Positions 11,280 to 25,059 of a stretch of 64,000 nt of DNA are shown one piece after another (the stretch's first letter is position 1; each line of letters starts with the position of its first letter). Location of the stretch: the NCBI GenBank assembly GCA_034440635.1, contig JAOTON010000043.1, positions 620,001 to 684,000 of the forward strand, read 5' to 3'. The position numbers and the translations under genes are program-made. The notes below the pieces were generated by a model. That model saw only the letters and a program-made list of their open reading frames with translations. It was not told the origin of the DNA and searched no databases. The DNA comes from Lepas anatifera. Its lineage: Eukaryota; Arthropoda; Thecostraca; Lepadidae.

Positions 11280-13922
11280 TACTTTTTATTACCTGATGTA
11301 GAATCATGAAACATCATCTAATTCTCTTACCAATGTGCCTATCTTCTTTAAGTACACTCTAATCCGTTCTGAATAATCAATTGTAATTGCACGTGCCAAC
11401 ACTGACATAGGAAATTTAGCGGATTTGCTAAGTGGTGTCGTAGCTATGCATCCGTATGTCCCAAGAATAAGAAAAACTAGAAACATTCAAGTGACAAAAA
11501 TCAGAATAAAGCTAAGCAAAATAGCTTGATAAAAAGTTCCAGCCCCAGCCCTCAGTTAGATAGTCCACTGTTTAACTCAATCGACGACTATTGAGCATCA
11601 ATTGACTCATCAAACGAGCATTTGCCAATTCTTTATACAGCAATCATAATGTAGACATCGGCATCACAAGCTTATTGACCCGGAACACACAGAAACTGGA
11701 AGATTTCTGGGTCATTACACCCCCACCACTTCTGTTTATCACGACATCTACCGCTGACGAGCTCTTTTTAACCTCGCTTAACCCCGGAATACCGGTAAGG
11801 GCATGCAAAACCTTTTAAATACCACATCTGCAAGTCAACATCCGAAGAATGCAGATGGCGGTATAAAACACCGATGCCGATCGGCCGAGCCGGTGGCGAG
11901 CAGGAACTCTCTCGCTGTCGGCGGCGCCGTCGGGCCGTCAGTCCAGTCGCCGGACCGGTCCGGGCTGGCGCGGACCCTGAATCAGGTGGTGTGGCGCCGG
12001 TTCTCGCCGCCGCGGAAAGGCCCCAGTGGGTACTATATGGGTCAGTAGGATATCCCGCCGGGCAGGGGAGCGCTGGCGCGTCCCGCACCACGGGTCAATG
12101 TCGTCGGCGAGGTTGGGTAACAGGTCAACCGCCAGTTCCGACATCCGATTAACGGAGACGCGCGTGCACAACGCCCGGCAACGCCGCTGGTCCGTGCAAA
12201 GTGAAGCTATCTCGGGCGGCATAAGTTTTTGTACGATTTCCTAAGCCTATTAGATGGACGTTTAACAAAAGCAATAATGCCTTGTACAATATTAATACCC
12301 TGAGTGGATCAGCAACGAGAGGGTGGGACAATGCAAGCAATGAGAAATCTATTTGCACAGTTTGGGAGATTCTATCGGCCGCAAATGGGAAACATTTAGG
12401 AACCGAAAATTATCTTTGCCGTTCATAATTTGCTTACCAAGCCGCATGCAATTGCATAAACGATTCTGGAAAATCCCAGATCTTAGAATTAGAAAATAAT
12501 CTCGGAGAATTTTATAACCAGCGTGCGGATCAGGCCGAATCCGGCAAGTTTGTTTCTAGGGGAGAAAGTTTCTTGTCAGGAGGAGGCTGAGCTCTGACTG
12601 TGCCCGCCCCTTCCACACACTTTAATGTCGGTGGTGACCCGTATCAGAGGGTGGGAGCTTGTGCCCGGAGTCTCCAAAAATAGCAACGTGCCCAATACTA
12701 GGACCAATGACCCGTAATTGGGAAACCCCTTCCAACAATGAGAAACGCTTTTTAAGAATGGGAGCACATCTGGCAATATTTCACTGTTGTGATGCCATGG
12801 TACTGCTTACTGCTGCATTCCCTCGGGTTCTAATGAATAAAAACAAGTCTCTACCACAAGAATAGTAAACTTACAATTATTGCAACTTTTTTATCATTCG
12901 AGTAGCTTCATCAGTTATTTATGCCCATTTAGCTGAACTTATATCCATACTAACGACAATACTCACGAATACTCAGGTTCAGAAAGTGGCAAACTTATTT
13001 TATTTTATTCACAGGAAGACAATTCCAGGAATCCCATTAAGCTTATGAAAGACAATTTAAATGTCATTTCTTTCGTCATTTTTTCCAAGTGAGACCGTGA
13101 TTTCTTTAATGAGTATATAAGGTAGAGTTCAAAGTTCGATTTCTTCATTCAAATTAGAAATCCTCTCCGTAAAAATAATGTAGGGTGTGAGCCACCAGCT
13201 ACCAAAACGCCCCGCACATTTTTTCTGATCACTTGGTGAGCTTTCTGAGAAAGGGATCCCGAGCGTTTCCATTTTTGGGATGAACATTTCCGATTATGTG
13301 TCATTTTTAACATTATTGCGTAAGCAGTTATTTTTAGGAAATCTTATCACAGTCTCTCCCAACGGCACGAAACTGACAACGGCACTAAACTGACGTGGAT
13401 TGGAGTCCCGTTATAAACTATTTCTCACTGAACTTACCAACGGTATTGTAAGATAGACTGCGTCACGGATAAGACAGCCGACAGTGACAAATTCCAGCAG
13501 ACTCGGGTGCGGATCAACCCAATGGCAACGTCAGGCTCAAACAGGTGGAACGCGGACCCAATAGCCAGCTATGGGAGTGGTACTATCAAAGAGATGGCCC
13601 AAAGAATCCAGACCCAAAGAACTCTGACAGATGCGATATCGGAGTTTGGCAGCTGGCTCTCTGGGTAATCCGTGACATAGAGAATGTGGAGTGTTTTCAA
13701 AGCTGGCCCACAATTACTTCAAGTTCAACCGGCTCATATCACAAGGATGCCCTCCTTATCGCCGGAGGAACACGCGCAGTAGAGAGGGGACTGGCGTCAA
13801 CGCGCACTGGAAGGGTCCTACAGTGCCCCCCCCGAGATCTAAAAAACGAAGAGGGTTAGAAGAACACCCATCTGGTGTTGTGTCAGGTCAATGATTATCT
13901 GCATTACAGCCAAGTTTTATTG
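11280..13922. other. No gene recognised; GC-rich patch at 11860-12200
   Basis: 11860-12200 is strongly GC- and CpG-rich with overlapping open frames on both strands, none with a recognised domain. 12240-13920 is AT-rich apart from a few mixed-composition stretches. No RNA gene, repeat family or splice-supported exon was identified. Confidence 0.4.
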
Positions 13923-13930
13923 ACCCAGGC

Positions 13931-14209
13931 CAGGGGCGTAGCCAGGATTTCGCTCAAGGGGGGGAGCGGCGCCCTGAAAGGGCCCCTGCGACAGTGTCAA
14001 AAGGGCGCTGATGGGTAAACAGTGCTCTGCTTGTTGCAGAATAGAGTGCTGAAGAGGGCTTAAGAGGGCCCTCTCTGGTATAAAATGCCAAATTTGGCCA
14101 CAGAGCATAGTGCGGGCGAGCCGCGCTTCGCGCGGCTCGTGTCCTCAGGGGGCCTTTGGGCCCTCAGGGGGGGCGGCTGTCCCTGCCACTCCCCTTGGCT
14201 ACACCCCTG
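13931..14209. mobile_element. hAT-type MITE with CAGGGGCGTAGCC termini
   Basis: Starts CAGGGGCGTAGCCAGG and ends with its inverse (TTGGCTACACCCCTG). Exact 8-bp target duplications ACCCAGGC lie at 13923-13930 and 14210-14217. The interior closely matches the element at 58492-58754, including GAGCCGCGCTTCG and GCCACAGAGCATAGTGCGGG. No coding capacity. Confidence 0.9.
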
Positions 14210-14319
14210 ACCCAGGCTGATATCTTCAAGGTTAAACTAAGTCGTAAAATTCAAATATTGGCTGTTCTGGAGACCTATTCAGAAATGCCGTAATTATGTA
14301 GAAATAACTTGGAAAAAAT

Positions 14320-14690
14320 TGAAAGCGGGCTAAGGCCATAAGGGGAAGGTCCCATACAATTTCCTCCAAAATTTTGAGCTCGAGGCCATTCAAGGTCACT
14401 GACCTATGACGTCAAAATATAACATATTCCTAATAGTGCACAATATAACTGATACTATAGCATCTGGGCGGGAAATGATGGTTTGGCCTTGAAAAAGACC
14501 TTTGAACTTGAATTCTGACCTTGACCTGGACATTGAGCAGCCTGTTTGTTTTTCTTGTCTGCTTTGAGGGCGTATTACTGTATTTCCAAACCCTAGGACC
14601 CCATCCTCCCCCTCGCATATCATTATCACTCCCGGACCGACTCCTGAAAACGGGGATGCGATGGCCTGGGGGAAGAGCATTCGACTTCCA
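14320..14690. repeat. Fragment of a TGACCT-rich repeat, second subfamily
   Basis: Similar to 26620-26870, sharing AAGGGAAGG, an AATTTT-GAGGTC-like stretch, TTCAAGGTCA-TGACCTAT and CAACATATT-type blocks in the same order. It carries several AGGTCA/TGACCT half-sites but no clear ends. Confidence 0.6.
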
Positions 14691-14949
14691 TGCCGCTGAC
14701 CCAAGTTATATTTTAGTGTGAATTGTAACGTAAATGATTCTTGATTTTAATATGACTATAATGATAATTGATCAGGTTTTTAGACTCGGATTTAGCCTGC
14801 AGAGTATTTTATGTTTTATACTTTTTATTTCTACTTATTGTACTGCCTCGTTTTAATGAAATGTGTACGACGAAAGATTTGATTTCTCTTCCGTATTGCG
14901 AGTGATTGCAGTGTCGCGGTGCAAGGTTCATCAATGTGTTCGATCCATG

Positions 14950-16985
<2,036 letters not shown>

Positions 16986-16986
16986 G

Positions 16987-17070
16987 GGGGATGTCTGGCT
17001 CAGTGCAGTAGAGCACCTGCCTTCTAAGCCAGAGGTCCCGGATTCAAGTCCCGGCAGAGCCTCTGAATAT
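16987..17070 (+). repeat. tRNA-derived sequence (SINE head or tRNA pseudogene)
   Basis: Begins GGGGATG, has an A-box-like TGGCTCAGTGC and a B-box-like GATTCAAGTCC, with CTTCTAA where the anticodon loop would be. The anticodon stem has two mismatches and the acceptor arms pair poorly, so it is not a functional tRNA gene. Overall layout resembles a tRNA from which a SINE could have arisen. Confidence 0.6.
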
Positions 17071-17148
17071 GTTGATCTGATCCCCCAAAATCCTTTCTGA
17101 CGGGCTGAGAGTTGGCGATGCCGTATAACCCTGGCAATTGGTGCGCTG

Positions 17149-17996
17149 TTAACACGCGCATTGACGGGGGGCGGGTACCCGCCCCCTCGGGTTTTTCGGA
17201 GATAGCAGAAAAACGGCGGCGCGTAGCGCCGCCGTACTTGGTATACCTTTTCCCTCATCATTTTTACAACTTCTGTGAAAATTTTAAGGTTATGTCATCT
17301 CAGGTCAGGTCACCATTACAGGTCAAGTGACCCGACCTCAAAAAAGTTTAAGATAGCATAAGTCGGAGCAGGGTGAACTTATCCGATCGAAACTCATATC
17401 ACATAATGGCCCCACCGAGTTCTCTAAAATATGTTCCGGTATTTTTGATATCGATGACCTAAGGTCAGGTACGAGGCATGACCTCTCCATTGGAAATACA
17501 TGGGAAAAATGGTTTTTACGGAATAACTCAGTAACGGATGGTGATAGAGCATTTATTTTAGCTGCATTAGACTCGCCTGGGCTTTGCAGTTCTAATGATA
17601 TGCATTTTATATAATTTGACCCTGACCTGACCTCAGGTCAGGTCAAATCCTTGATTTGACCTAGCAAGGTCAAATTATATATCATTCGATTCGGCTTGCT
17701 AAGAGGATTCATATGGTTAAAGTCGTTTTGCTCTATCTTTACTTGTTCAGATTTAATGGCCGAAAAACTGAATTTACATGTTATCCCTATGACGGGCATG
17801 TTTTGACCTCTCGTGACCTTAAATGTGACCTGACAAAAAAATGGTTCAAATGTTTTCGATGGAGAAGTGGATGGGCAGCCCAACGCCGTTTACCGTTTTT
17901 CGCTACCTACCGTGGTTCTCGAGATCTTAGGGGGGCGGGTACCCGTCCCCCCGTCAATGCGAAGGTGGCTCAGACCCCCGTCAATGCGCGTGTTAA
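17149..17996. mobile_element. TTAA-flanked AGGTCA-rich transposon (copy C)
   Basis: TTAA at 17149-17152 and 17993-17996. Inverted ends are CACGCGCATTGACGGGGG, with an inner GGGGCGGGTACCCG palindrome repeated at both ends (about 17167-17182 and 17934-17951). I counted 15 AGGTCA/TGACCT half-sites in 848 bp; chance predicts less than one. They include TGACCTAAGGTCA, TGACCTGACCTCAGGTCAGG and the symmetrical TTTGACCTAGCAAGGTCAAA (17655-17674). No transposase. A minus-orientation relative is at 25915-26600. Confidence 0.82.
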
Positions 17997-18068
17997 AGGG
18001 AGTGTCCCACTTTTATAATGAGTTTTGAACTGAGATAGCAGTTTTGTAGAACGTGTTGAGAAATCACT
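17994..18068 (+). repeat. Short dispersed repeat R (copy 1)
   Basis: TTAAAGGGAGTGTCCCAC followed by ATAATGAG, TTTTGAACTGAGATAGC and TTGAGAAATC. The same order of words occurs at 61915-61985 and, more diverged, at 63788-63862. It may be part of a SINE or MITE; the full element is not defined. Confidence 0.55.
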
Positions 18069-18099
18069 ATTCGACCACCGCGGTGGCGCAGGTGGTTAA

Positions 18100-19359
18100 T
18101 GCCCGCTTCACACCGCCAACGTAGCGTACGAGCGGACGGGAGCGGAACGTAACGGGCGAAAAAATACAATACCTGAACTCTGACACTTTCCGTCCACCTC
18201 TACGCTCCGCTCCGTTCTCAGTGTGAAGCGGCAGTCGAAACACCGAACGTTCTGCTGCGTGTTGTTTACGTTTGCGGTTGCCAGATTTCAGGAGCGTAGC
18301 GGTGAAAAAGATGGAAATATTCATCTTTTGAACGTACATGAGCGGAGCGTAATGAACGTTTGGTTTATTTGAAAAGTGTTTTTAAGTGATTTTGCGCTAA
18401 TTGTGATTAATCTTTTTAGTGAAATTCCATCAATAAAGCAGGTAAGTTCGTACAATTCAAATTCAATGTTCTTGATACAAGATAAACAAAAAACAGTGCT
18501 GCTTCTGACCTTGGTTCTGCTTTTCTGAGATGTAAGTTAACAAAAAGGAACTTTAATTTGGCCATCAATGGTTTAGAGGTGCATTTAAGAAAGGAATTGA
18601 ATTAGTAATGTACAATTACTGAACAACTCGGGCACTCATAGACACAGGCATAGGCGGATCCAGGATTGCCGATCGGGGAGGGCACCTTCCGGGGGGGGCC
18701 GGAAATAATATTCAATAGTAGTAATATTCAACATCTGAATATTACTGTGTTTTAAATGATACTCACCTGATGGTCATTGCCAGGCGCTCAGCCTCAGGAA
18801 TCGCCGCACGATAATTCGTGTCCTCCCGATGAAGGCGTGAAGCAACACACTCCAGCAGTTGATCGAACCTCTCTGGAGTCATACGATAGGCTCGATAAAA
18901 CTCTTCTGGGTTCTGCCTGGCCTCGCGCAGCAGGGTAGCATATTCACCTCTTGAGCTTCGGTGTTGTAGGGATTCCCGTACCCAAATGCGTCTAGTTGGT
19001 GGTGGCGTGTCACTACTATCACCAAGCGCCAGCATCAACAAAAGGTCTTCGTCACGCATGTTGATCAACAGCAGCCCATGAACGCAAGAAAGCAGTAAAA
19101 TCAGTTGAAAAGGCACCCAGATTACTCCCGAGCCCGCGCAGTGTTTAAACAACGACGCACGACGCCTTCCCGAACGTTCCGCTCGCTGTTGTTCCGTTCA
19201 GCGTTTGCCAGATCTCCATGACGACCAGTTTTCCCCCAAATCCCAAGATTTGGTGATACGTTCCAAGATTTCCTTGAGTCTTGGGTTATTGCTTAACTTT
19301 CGCCCGTTACGTTCCGCTCCCGTCCGCTCCTACGCTACGTTGGCGGTGTGAAGCGGGCA
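18100..19359 (-). mobile_element. PIF/Harbinger DNA transposon relic, 1260 bp
   Basis: Terminal inverted repeats TGCCCGCTTCACACCGCCAA (left) and its inverse (right) continue inward imperfectly for about 55 bp (GTAGCG, GAGCGGACGGGAGCGGAACG, GTAACGGGCGAA). The flanking 3-bp target duplication is TAA on both sides (18097-18099 and 19360-19362), as expected for PIF/Harbinger. Further subterminal copies of the motif occur at about 18200-18235. It keeps only the first part of the transposase gene, on the minus strand, so it cannot move by itself. An 18655-18720 stretch with GGCGGATCCAGG looks like a piece of a hAT end inserted in it. Confidence 0.9.
18763..19152 (-). pseudogene. HARBI1-like transposase, N-terminal exon only
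   Basis: The frame encodes a segment typical of the start of Harbinger nuclease proteins: WVRESLQHRSSRGEY, then FYRAYRMTPERFDQLLE and EDTNYRAAIPEAERLAMTIR. In intact family members the catalytic DDE nuclease domain follows. Here the frame meets a consensus splice donor just after this point (ATCAG|GTGAGTATC on the minus strand), and no downstream catalytic exon remains inside the element. It is therefore a truncated relic, not a working transposase. The start codon is uncertain, as the first 30 residues do not resemble the family. Confidence 0.85.
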
Positions 19360-19535
19360 TAAGGCGTCGCCGTTGTATGTGGTAGGTCCCTGGATCAAAG
19401 CTGACATCTGGCAGACTTTTCCTCGACCGCCTCCTACCCAGGAGATGGCAGTAAACTGCGTAGTGCTTGCCTTGACACGGGAGTTTCGCTGACCAACCAG
19501 CGCCCTTGTTATTGGTAGCACGGGCCTGATCAGCC

Positions 19536-19755
19536 TTTAAATAGATTCACTGGTCCGGTGGCGCACCTCGAGGGCACGGCCTCGCTTTGCGTCACCAGAG
19601 CAGTCCTCTGCTCCGCCGGGCCCGAGAAATCGGGATAGCCTCGCCGTGTCATACGATGGGGTATGTGAAAGGGAGCGTGCGGGCGCGACTGTCCCGCAAG
19701 GGTGCCGATAAATGAAAACATATGCCGTGTACATAGTGTGACTGTGTATATATGT
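19536..19755. repeat. Dispersed repeat B (copy 1)
   Basis: Matches 56050-56275 over about 220 bp: TTAAATAGAT, GGTCCGGTG, CGAGGGCACGGCCTCGC, CCTCTG-TCCGCCGGGCC and TGTACATAG in the same order. On the minus strand both copies retain similar peptides (PAEQR, EAVPS, GPVNLFK/GPVDLFK), so the repeat may come from a coding element, but I cannot name it. Confidence 0.75.
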
Positions 19756-21715
19756 GGTGCAAAGATGTAGAAATGTCCCCAGGTCGGAGTTGCAAAAAAT
19801 ATTTAAAAAAAAGAAAAGAAGAGAAACCACTATTGGCATATTTGATGTCACCCAAAGCTCTCGGTATAAAATTTCCGTCAGCTTTAAAGCTCAAAATAAA
19901 GGGTATGATTGCCTTAGCTCAAACTCTAAAGGAATACCCTCCATATGGCTGCAGCAATCTGATTGGTCATAATCCTTACGCCTTGCCCACTTGCTGAAAT
20001 TACCATGCTGGGATTGAAGCAGCATGCATCTCGACCAAAAACTTCAGGCGAGTAGTCACCCATTGCAGGGCATCATTGGGCCGAAATTAACCCAATGGCC
20101 GCAACAAACGTCACATCCTTCCTCTCGCGTACTTGGCAAAACATGTATCAATTTTTTTCCAAAAACAAGGTCCTAAATTGTTTCTTTGTCTCAGGCATAG
20201 GCATAGTCTTCCACCACTGAATAAACTCGGCCACCGTAAAGACATCTGTCGTTCAGTTTTTGCACCAGTGCTTCTTGTACTGCATGTGACTTTTGCCATG
20301 CGGAAACGCTGTGAATGGAACTTCATAGCGAGTCTATGATCAATGTTTAGAATTTCACTGATTATCCAAAGTGTTATTTCGTTGACGTCACGTATTGTTA
20401 GAAAAGAGGGGATTCCCACAATTTTAGACGCAGCAGTATAAATTTGTTGCATTTTCCACCGTCAATCAAGGAGAATTGTACTCCAGGAAATTGCAATGAT
20501 ATGTCTAAAAGGTAAAGCTCTAAATAAATTGTTTTGCACTATGAACTCCCCGGGATAGCAGGAACTACCCGGTGTCCTCCAGCGTATTTCTTGGATTTCC
20601 GTTGGTGCTGCCGTCTATAATTCTCACTATTGAGTCACGTTTACGGCTGCCATCTGGATTGATCGGTCACTGTTCGCACATTCCTACACGAATGAGCGAC
20701 TGCACAAAGCACGAACACACAGCACGTTCTTAAGTGCGTGGGATTCCCAGTCTAGCTTCCAAGGCTAGCTGTGTATCCCACAAAAATTGAGTGGGGACCA
20801 AATTTAGATGAGTTCATATTCAACGGGTTCAGGGGCGCAAATTTAGCACTCGTAATGGGAAGCTTGTTGTCTATATTACGTCTATATTATACGCTCTCGC
20901 TTCTTGTCTCGTACTGAAAGCCCATTTAGGTGAGGCACAAGCACCTCAAGAAGAGGGTATGGTGATCCCTATAAGGATAAATCCGACTAGAACCGATTTG
21001 CAATTATTCAAAACTAGCCGTACACGCACCCACTGAAGGACGAGCCGAAGTTTGGATGCAATCATGTAGGAGATATAAGCTGGAGACAAAAATTGTCCCC
21101 GTTTGAACGCAAAAATGACCTGTTGCAGCTTTAAGACTAGTTAGAATCACGAGAAAACCAACACATAGGTATCTGGCTTCTGCTTTTCACATGTGGAGGC
21201 CGTCTATTCGCGCACAGACCCTGACTGTTTCTGGAGGGTGCTTGTATTTACAGCGCTTACAGTAGCGTACTTATACACTTACTTACGTACTTACATCACT
21301 GGGAGATGCTAAACAGGCTCTAGCTCTGTTAGCCGGCTATTATCTAAGCTGTCTCAGGCCACACGCACTCGCTGCGGCAATACGGGTAGCACGCGTGGCA
21401 TTAAGGCCCAGAGGCCCCGGGCGACAGCTGAGAATGCAGTTGGGACATGTGTGGCGGTTAGTGTAGAGGGCTTCACCTGTGTGATGCTTCAGTGTCTGTT
21501 AAAGGAGCTGATGTGGTTCATAGGGGGGACCCAGGGGGCAAAGAGGCCAGTGCCCCTCCCCGCGATCGACAAGCCCAGCGCCCCTGGCGCCTCCTGGAAC
21601 CACCCTGGCACCCCCGAGACGTCGCTTCCTGCTAGGATGCAAGGACTTGCACCTCTGTGAAGCAATTTTTCACCCCTCCGATTGAACTTTTCTAAAAAAA
21701 TTGGCGCATCTAGCC
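19756..21715. other. No gene recognised
   Basis: AT-rich to about 20500, then mixed. 21500-21620 is C-rich with short open frames. No supported exon or RNA gene. Confidence 0.45.
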
Positions 21716-21836
21716 TAAATTGCATCGCCCCCAGACCTCAATGGCATCGCTCCCAGACCTAAATGACGTCACCTCCGGACGTAAATGGCATCGCCTCCGG
21801 CCCTAAATGGCGTCGCCTCCGGACCTAAATGGCGCA
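21716..21836. repeat. 22-bp minisatellite, about 5 copies
   Basis: Unit approximates CTAAATGGCGTCGCCTCCGGAC. Units alternate ATCGC/GTCGC and AGACC/GGACC, so the array is moderately diverged. Confidence 0.85.
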
Positions 21837-24061
21837 TCCTGATTGAGGTGCCCCTCCCATTGGAAATCCGCTACAATCGGCTCGCGTTTGACGTGCATTA
21901 TCCAACATCTCCCTTTTACAAAGAGGCGCTGTATTTCTCATATCTATTACTCGCATTTCCAAGAGTATAAAATTTCAACATATCAGCTTCAGCTTTCAAA
22001 CTATGTTTTCTGATCAAGCTTACAATAAGAAGCATCATCAAAGTAATAGAAGCACACCCTCCCGGATATAAAACTATTGAACTGCGTCAAGGCAACCGAT
22101 CCTTTTAATCTAGCTCCGGAAAGCCCCAGTGCAACCCAGAGGAGGCCGGCAACGCATCTGCCAGAAAGGCGAGCCGCGGCGTTTGCACGCAGCACAGCGC
22201 GAGCGTTTCGTTGCCTCGGAAACATATTGCCGCTGTTATAAGCAAGGGTCGGGTCAATACAATGAATGGTCCTCACTGAGCCCACAAAATCAAGACCAGC
22301 ATTGGTCTTTTCCCGAGATCTACATGCGTTCCAAAATTGCAGGTTCGAGGCGGCTGAATGAGCTGGGGAGGGCACTTGGTCTCGAGGAAGATCCATATCA
22401 GTCGTTAAAAGGAGAACGCGAACAAATTATTGTCGTTTCTTGCTATTTGAAAAGTCTTTCTTACGACACTCAATTATTTTTGTATCTTCGGCAAATTTTT
22501 GGGGGCCACTCACCTACTATTGAAATATGTTAACGGTACCTACCGGTAAAAGGCTCAAACCGGCTCTTCACCTCAATGTTTTCAAAAGCTATTTAAAGTT
22601 GTTTAAGTAATTGATTTAATAACGAAAATGTATGTTCTCCTCTATTTTTATTTTTATTTATCTTATAAAAAACTAGCCTTTAAAAACTAAAAAATGAATC
22701 ACTTTACCTAGAAATGGAGCATAAAATGATTACTCGAGAGTTCAGTCGTTTCGTACCTGGGTTCTTCAGTTGTTTTCTGCAAAATTCCCAGGATGACGAA
22801 ATTTTTGCGTCAGATAGGTCATATGACCCCGGTATGAGGACTCCTACGCTTCTGATTGGTCAATTTCAGGTTTCTTTAAAGTCTTATATTTCTGTTTCAC
22901 AAGAGTTTTGGAATGCTGCTTTTTAAGTATTTTTTATGTGATAGTTCGAGGTTTTACACCACTGTTTAGGACAGATATGACATAGTTCTTAGAGAAATTG
23001 GTGGTCATAGCCGAGCATGGGTCATTTGATCGATAGTGCGAATTCTCGATAAGTCGTCTAGAAATGTTGATTTTGGGAGCGATTTTAAGGCATTTGGAGG
23101 CTGAATTCGCATAAATGAGAATAGGACGTCTGCAACAGATTTTTGTTGATCAAGTCAATAATTGCTTTCGCGTATCTCCCTTTAAGCAGACGAGAACACA
23201 TTTCGTCTGGATGTTAGATCAACTGGCGTCCTGGAAACAGGGTAATAAGATAGCTTTGTGTCTTCCTCAGGGCACCCAAGACCCTAAGTTGTCTTGAGAC
23301 CCAGATTCGTTTTCCCTACGTATCATTAGACTTTGCCTCAGCAAATACCAGTTATCTCGCTTAAGACCGGTCAAGACAGTCTTGAAGAGAATATGCAGCC
23401 TGGATCAATATTTTTGAGCTGTGAGATTGTCTTGAAACGTGTTGTGTCTGATTTGAATAGGAGAAACAAGACCGGTAGGACCGGACATCGTCTTGGCTGG
23501 TTTTAAGTGTAGTGGAATAAACTGGCTCTCACGGGTCGAGGTGGGCCTTGATAGAGCTTTTATCACGCTGAGTGTACCATGGCTGTTAACTTAAGACCAA
23601 CTGGCAAGGTATATACCTACCTACTTGCGCGGTGACCGGGAAAACGGACGACATAGCACAGGTCGTTGCTTTCCCAGGTATACCTTCAGCATGGAAATAT
23701 GCTGGAAGGAAAGTCACTCAATGAGCTCTCACACTGTCCACTGGTCATTCATACGAACCTCAGCTCAAAACCGGGATAATGCGGGTAACATCAAGGCCCT
23801 TAACATTGCGATATCTTAGGTGAAATACGTAGCAACTGCTTTGGTTGCTAAGCAACGAGACCGTACAAACACGCCCTGAGCAAACGAAGCAAAATGCAAT
23901 ACGTGTGTCTGTCTCCGAAAGTGACGATATCTGTCGAGCGTTTGGTATTTTTTTGTGTTTTGCAAAATGAATACCGATGTGAAAGGTAAGAAAAAAAACG
24001 GTTCCAGTGTAAATCGTGACACGCGTGTACTTCCGTCATTGGGAAATCGCGATACTGGGGG
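21837..24061. other. No gene recognised
   Basis: Contains a 134-codon plus-strand frame at 22129-22533 without recognisable domains or family resemblance, and a stretch at 23280-23520 with repeated GTCTTG/CAAGAC and AAGACCGGT words. Nothing here can be supported as a gene. Confidence 0.4.
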
Positions 24062-24103
24062 TCAGCATTGCGCAGTTGGTTAGACCACGCGTTCGGTTCG
24101 GCC
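24062..24103 (+). repeat. Start of a tRNA-derived repeat interrupted by the large hAT element
   Basis: CATTGCGCAGTTGGTTAGACCACG resembles a tRNA A-box region. The sequence is cut at the target duplication GTTCGGCC and continues on the far side of the 8.3-kb insertion at 32376 (GTTCGGCCCACGACAC). Confidence 0.5.
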
Positions 24104-24193
24104 CAGTGACGGATCTAGGATTTCGTTAAGGGGGGGGCCCAGGCTCGGAGGGCGCCGAACCTGGGGGGCGCCGAACCTGAGGGACGCCAATTT

Positions 24194-24721
24194 CAGTGGT
24201 GGATCTAGCCGGTCGGTTTGGGAGGAGCAAACCAAAGTCGAAAAGCAAAAAAAAACGTCACGCAGTAAAAAGCTGCGCTACCAATATCACTTGCCCGTAG
24301 AATTTTGGGTATTTGAGGCGAAAAGCCAAAAAAACTTCACGGGGTGTAAAATATGGGCTCGAGATACTTCTTCCTATCCAAGGCTGGCTATACTATGACT
24401 TGCTATACTATGGAGGTCTGGCTATACTATAACTGAGAATTATTGATATTTACTCCATGCTTCTGATGAAAGGCTGTGCCCGAATATATAATCTTCAGTG
24501 CTTTTTACATTTCCGGAGTCGAGGGGACGGGCCAGGGAACATCTTATCAACTTATGTTCTGTTTGAAGTTGAGAGTTGGAACACCAAAATCTAGCTTATA
24601 AACTAAGAAGGAGTAGGGGAAAAAGGAGGTCGATCGCTTTGGGGCGCGAAAACGCAGTTTTACCCCGAGCTTTTTCGTTTGGGGGAATGCCTTTTTCCCC
24701 TCCCCCTTGGATCCGCCACTG
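24194..24721. mobile_element. Nested hAT MITE, 528 bp
   Basis: CAGTGGTGGATCTAGCCGGT at the left and CCTTGGATCCGCCACTG at the right. Exact 8-bp target duplications GCCAATTT lie at 24186-24193 and 24722-24729. The left and right 100 bp match the element at 33422-33706 (TCTAGCCGGTCGGTTTGGG; TTTTACCCCGAGCTTTTTCG), defining a family. No transposase. Confidence 0.93.
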
Positions 24722-25059
24722 GCCAATTTAACACCCAAAAAGCGGCCAGTGTCAATGAAGAACGCGTTTAAAAAAGGATTTGTAAATGCTTATTTTCATG
24801 AAAGCTTCCTCTCAGTGAGGACATGTTCACGTTTACCATCAAGCATATTTCGGGCCAGCTAACGACTGGTACCGTGGTAGAAAATGCTGAAAGCACCCAC
24901 TGACACTAACTGAAGCACGATGAGCAAATAATACAGTTATATTCGGTCATTGTAAAAACTGAGGTGTCGTATCCACCACCTCCACTTATCACAGTTGTCC
25001 TGGCTAACGGCTCCATACTGAAATAGACGATTGACGCTAACCTGAGCCTCATAGGCCGC

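Larger units (their letters stand above)
18071..19530 (+). mobile_element. tRNA-derived SINE (copy 1), split by a Harbinger insertion
   Basis: The 5' part (18071-18099) has an A-box GGTGGCGCAGGTGGTTAA. The sequence resumes after the Harbinger element at 19360 with TCCCTGGATCAAAGCTGAC and continues to about 19530. The same sequence occurs uninterrupted at 54401-54590, sharing ATCAAAGCTGAC, CTCCTACCCAGGAG, TGACCAACCA-type and CCCTTGTTATTGG blocks. This proves that the insertion came later. Confidence 0.75.

Noticed and set aside
16987..17070. Functional tRNA gene with anticodon TCT
   Set aside because: The anticodon stem has two mismatches and the acceptor stem pairs at only four of seven positions; it fits a SINE head.
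22129..22533. 134-codon plus-strand frame as a gene
   Set aside because: No domain, splice support or low-bias composition distinguishes it from chance open frames in this window.
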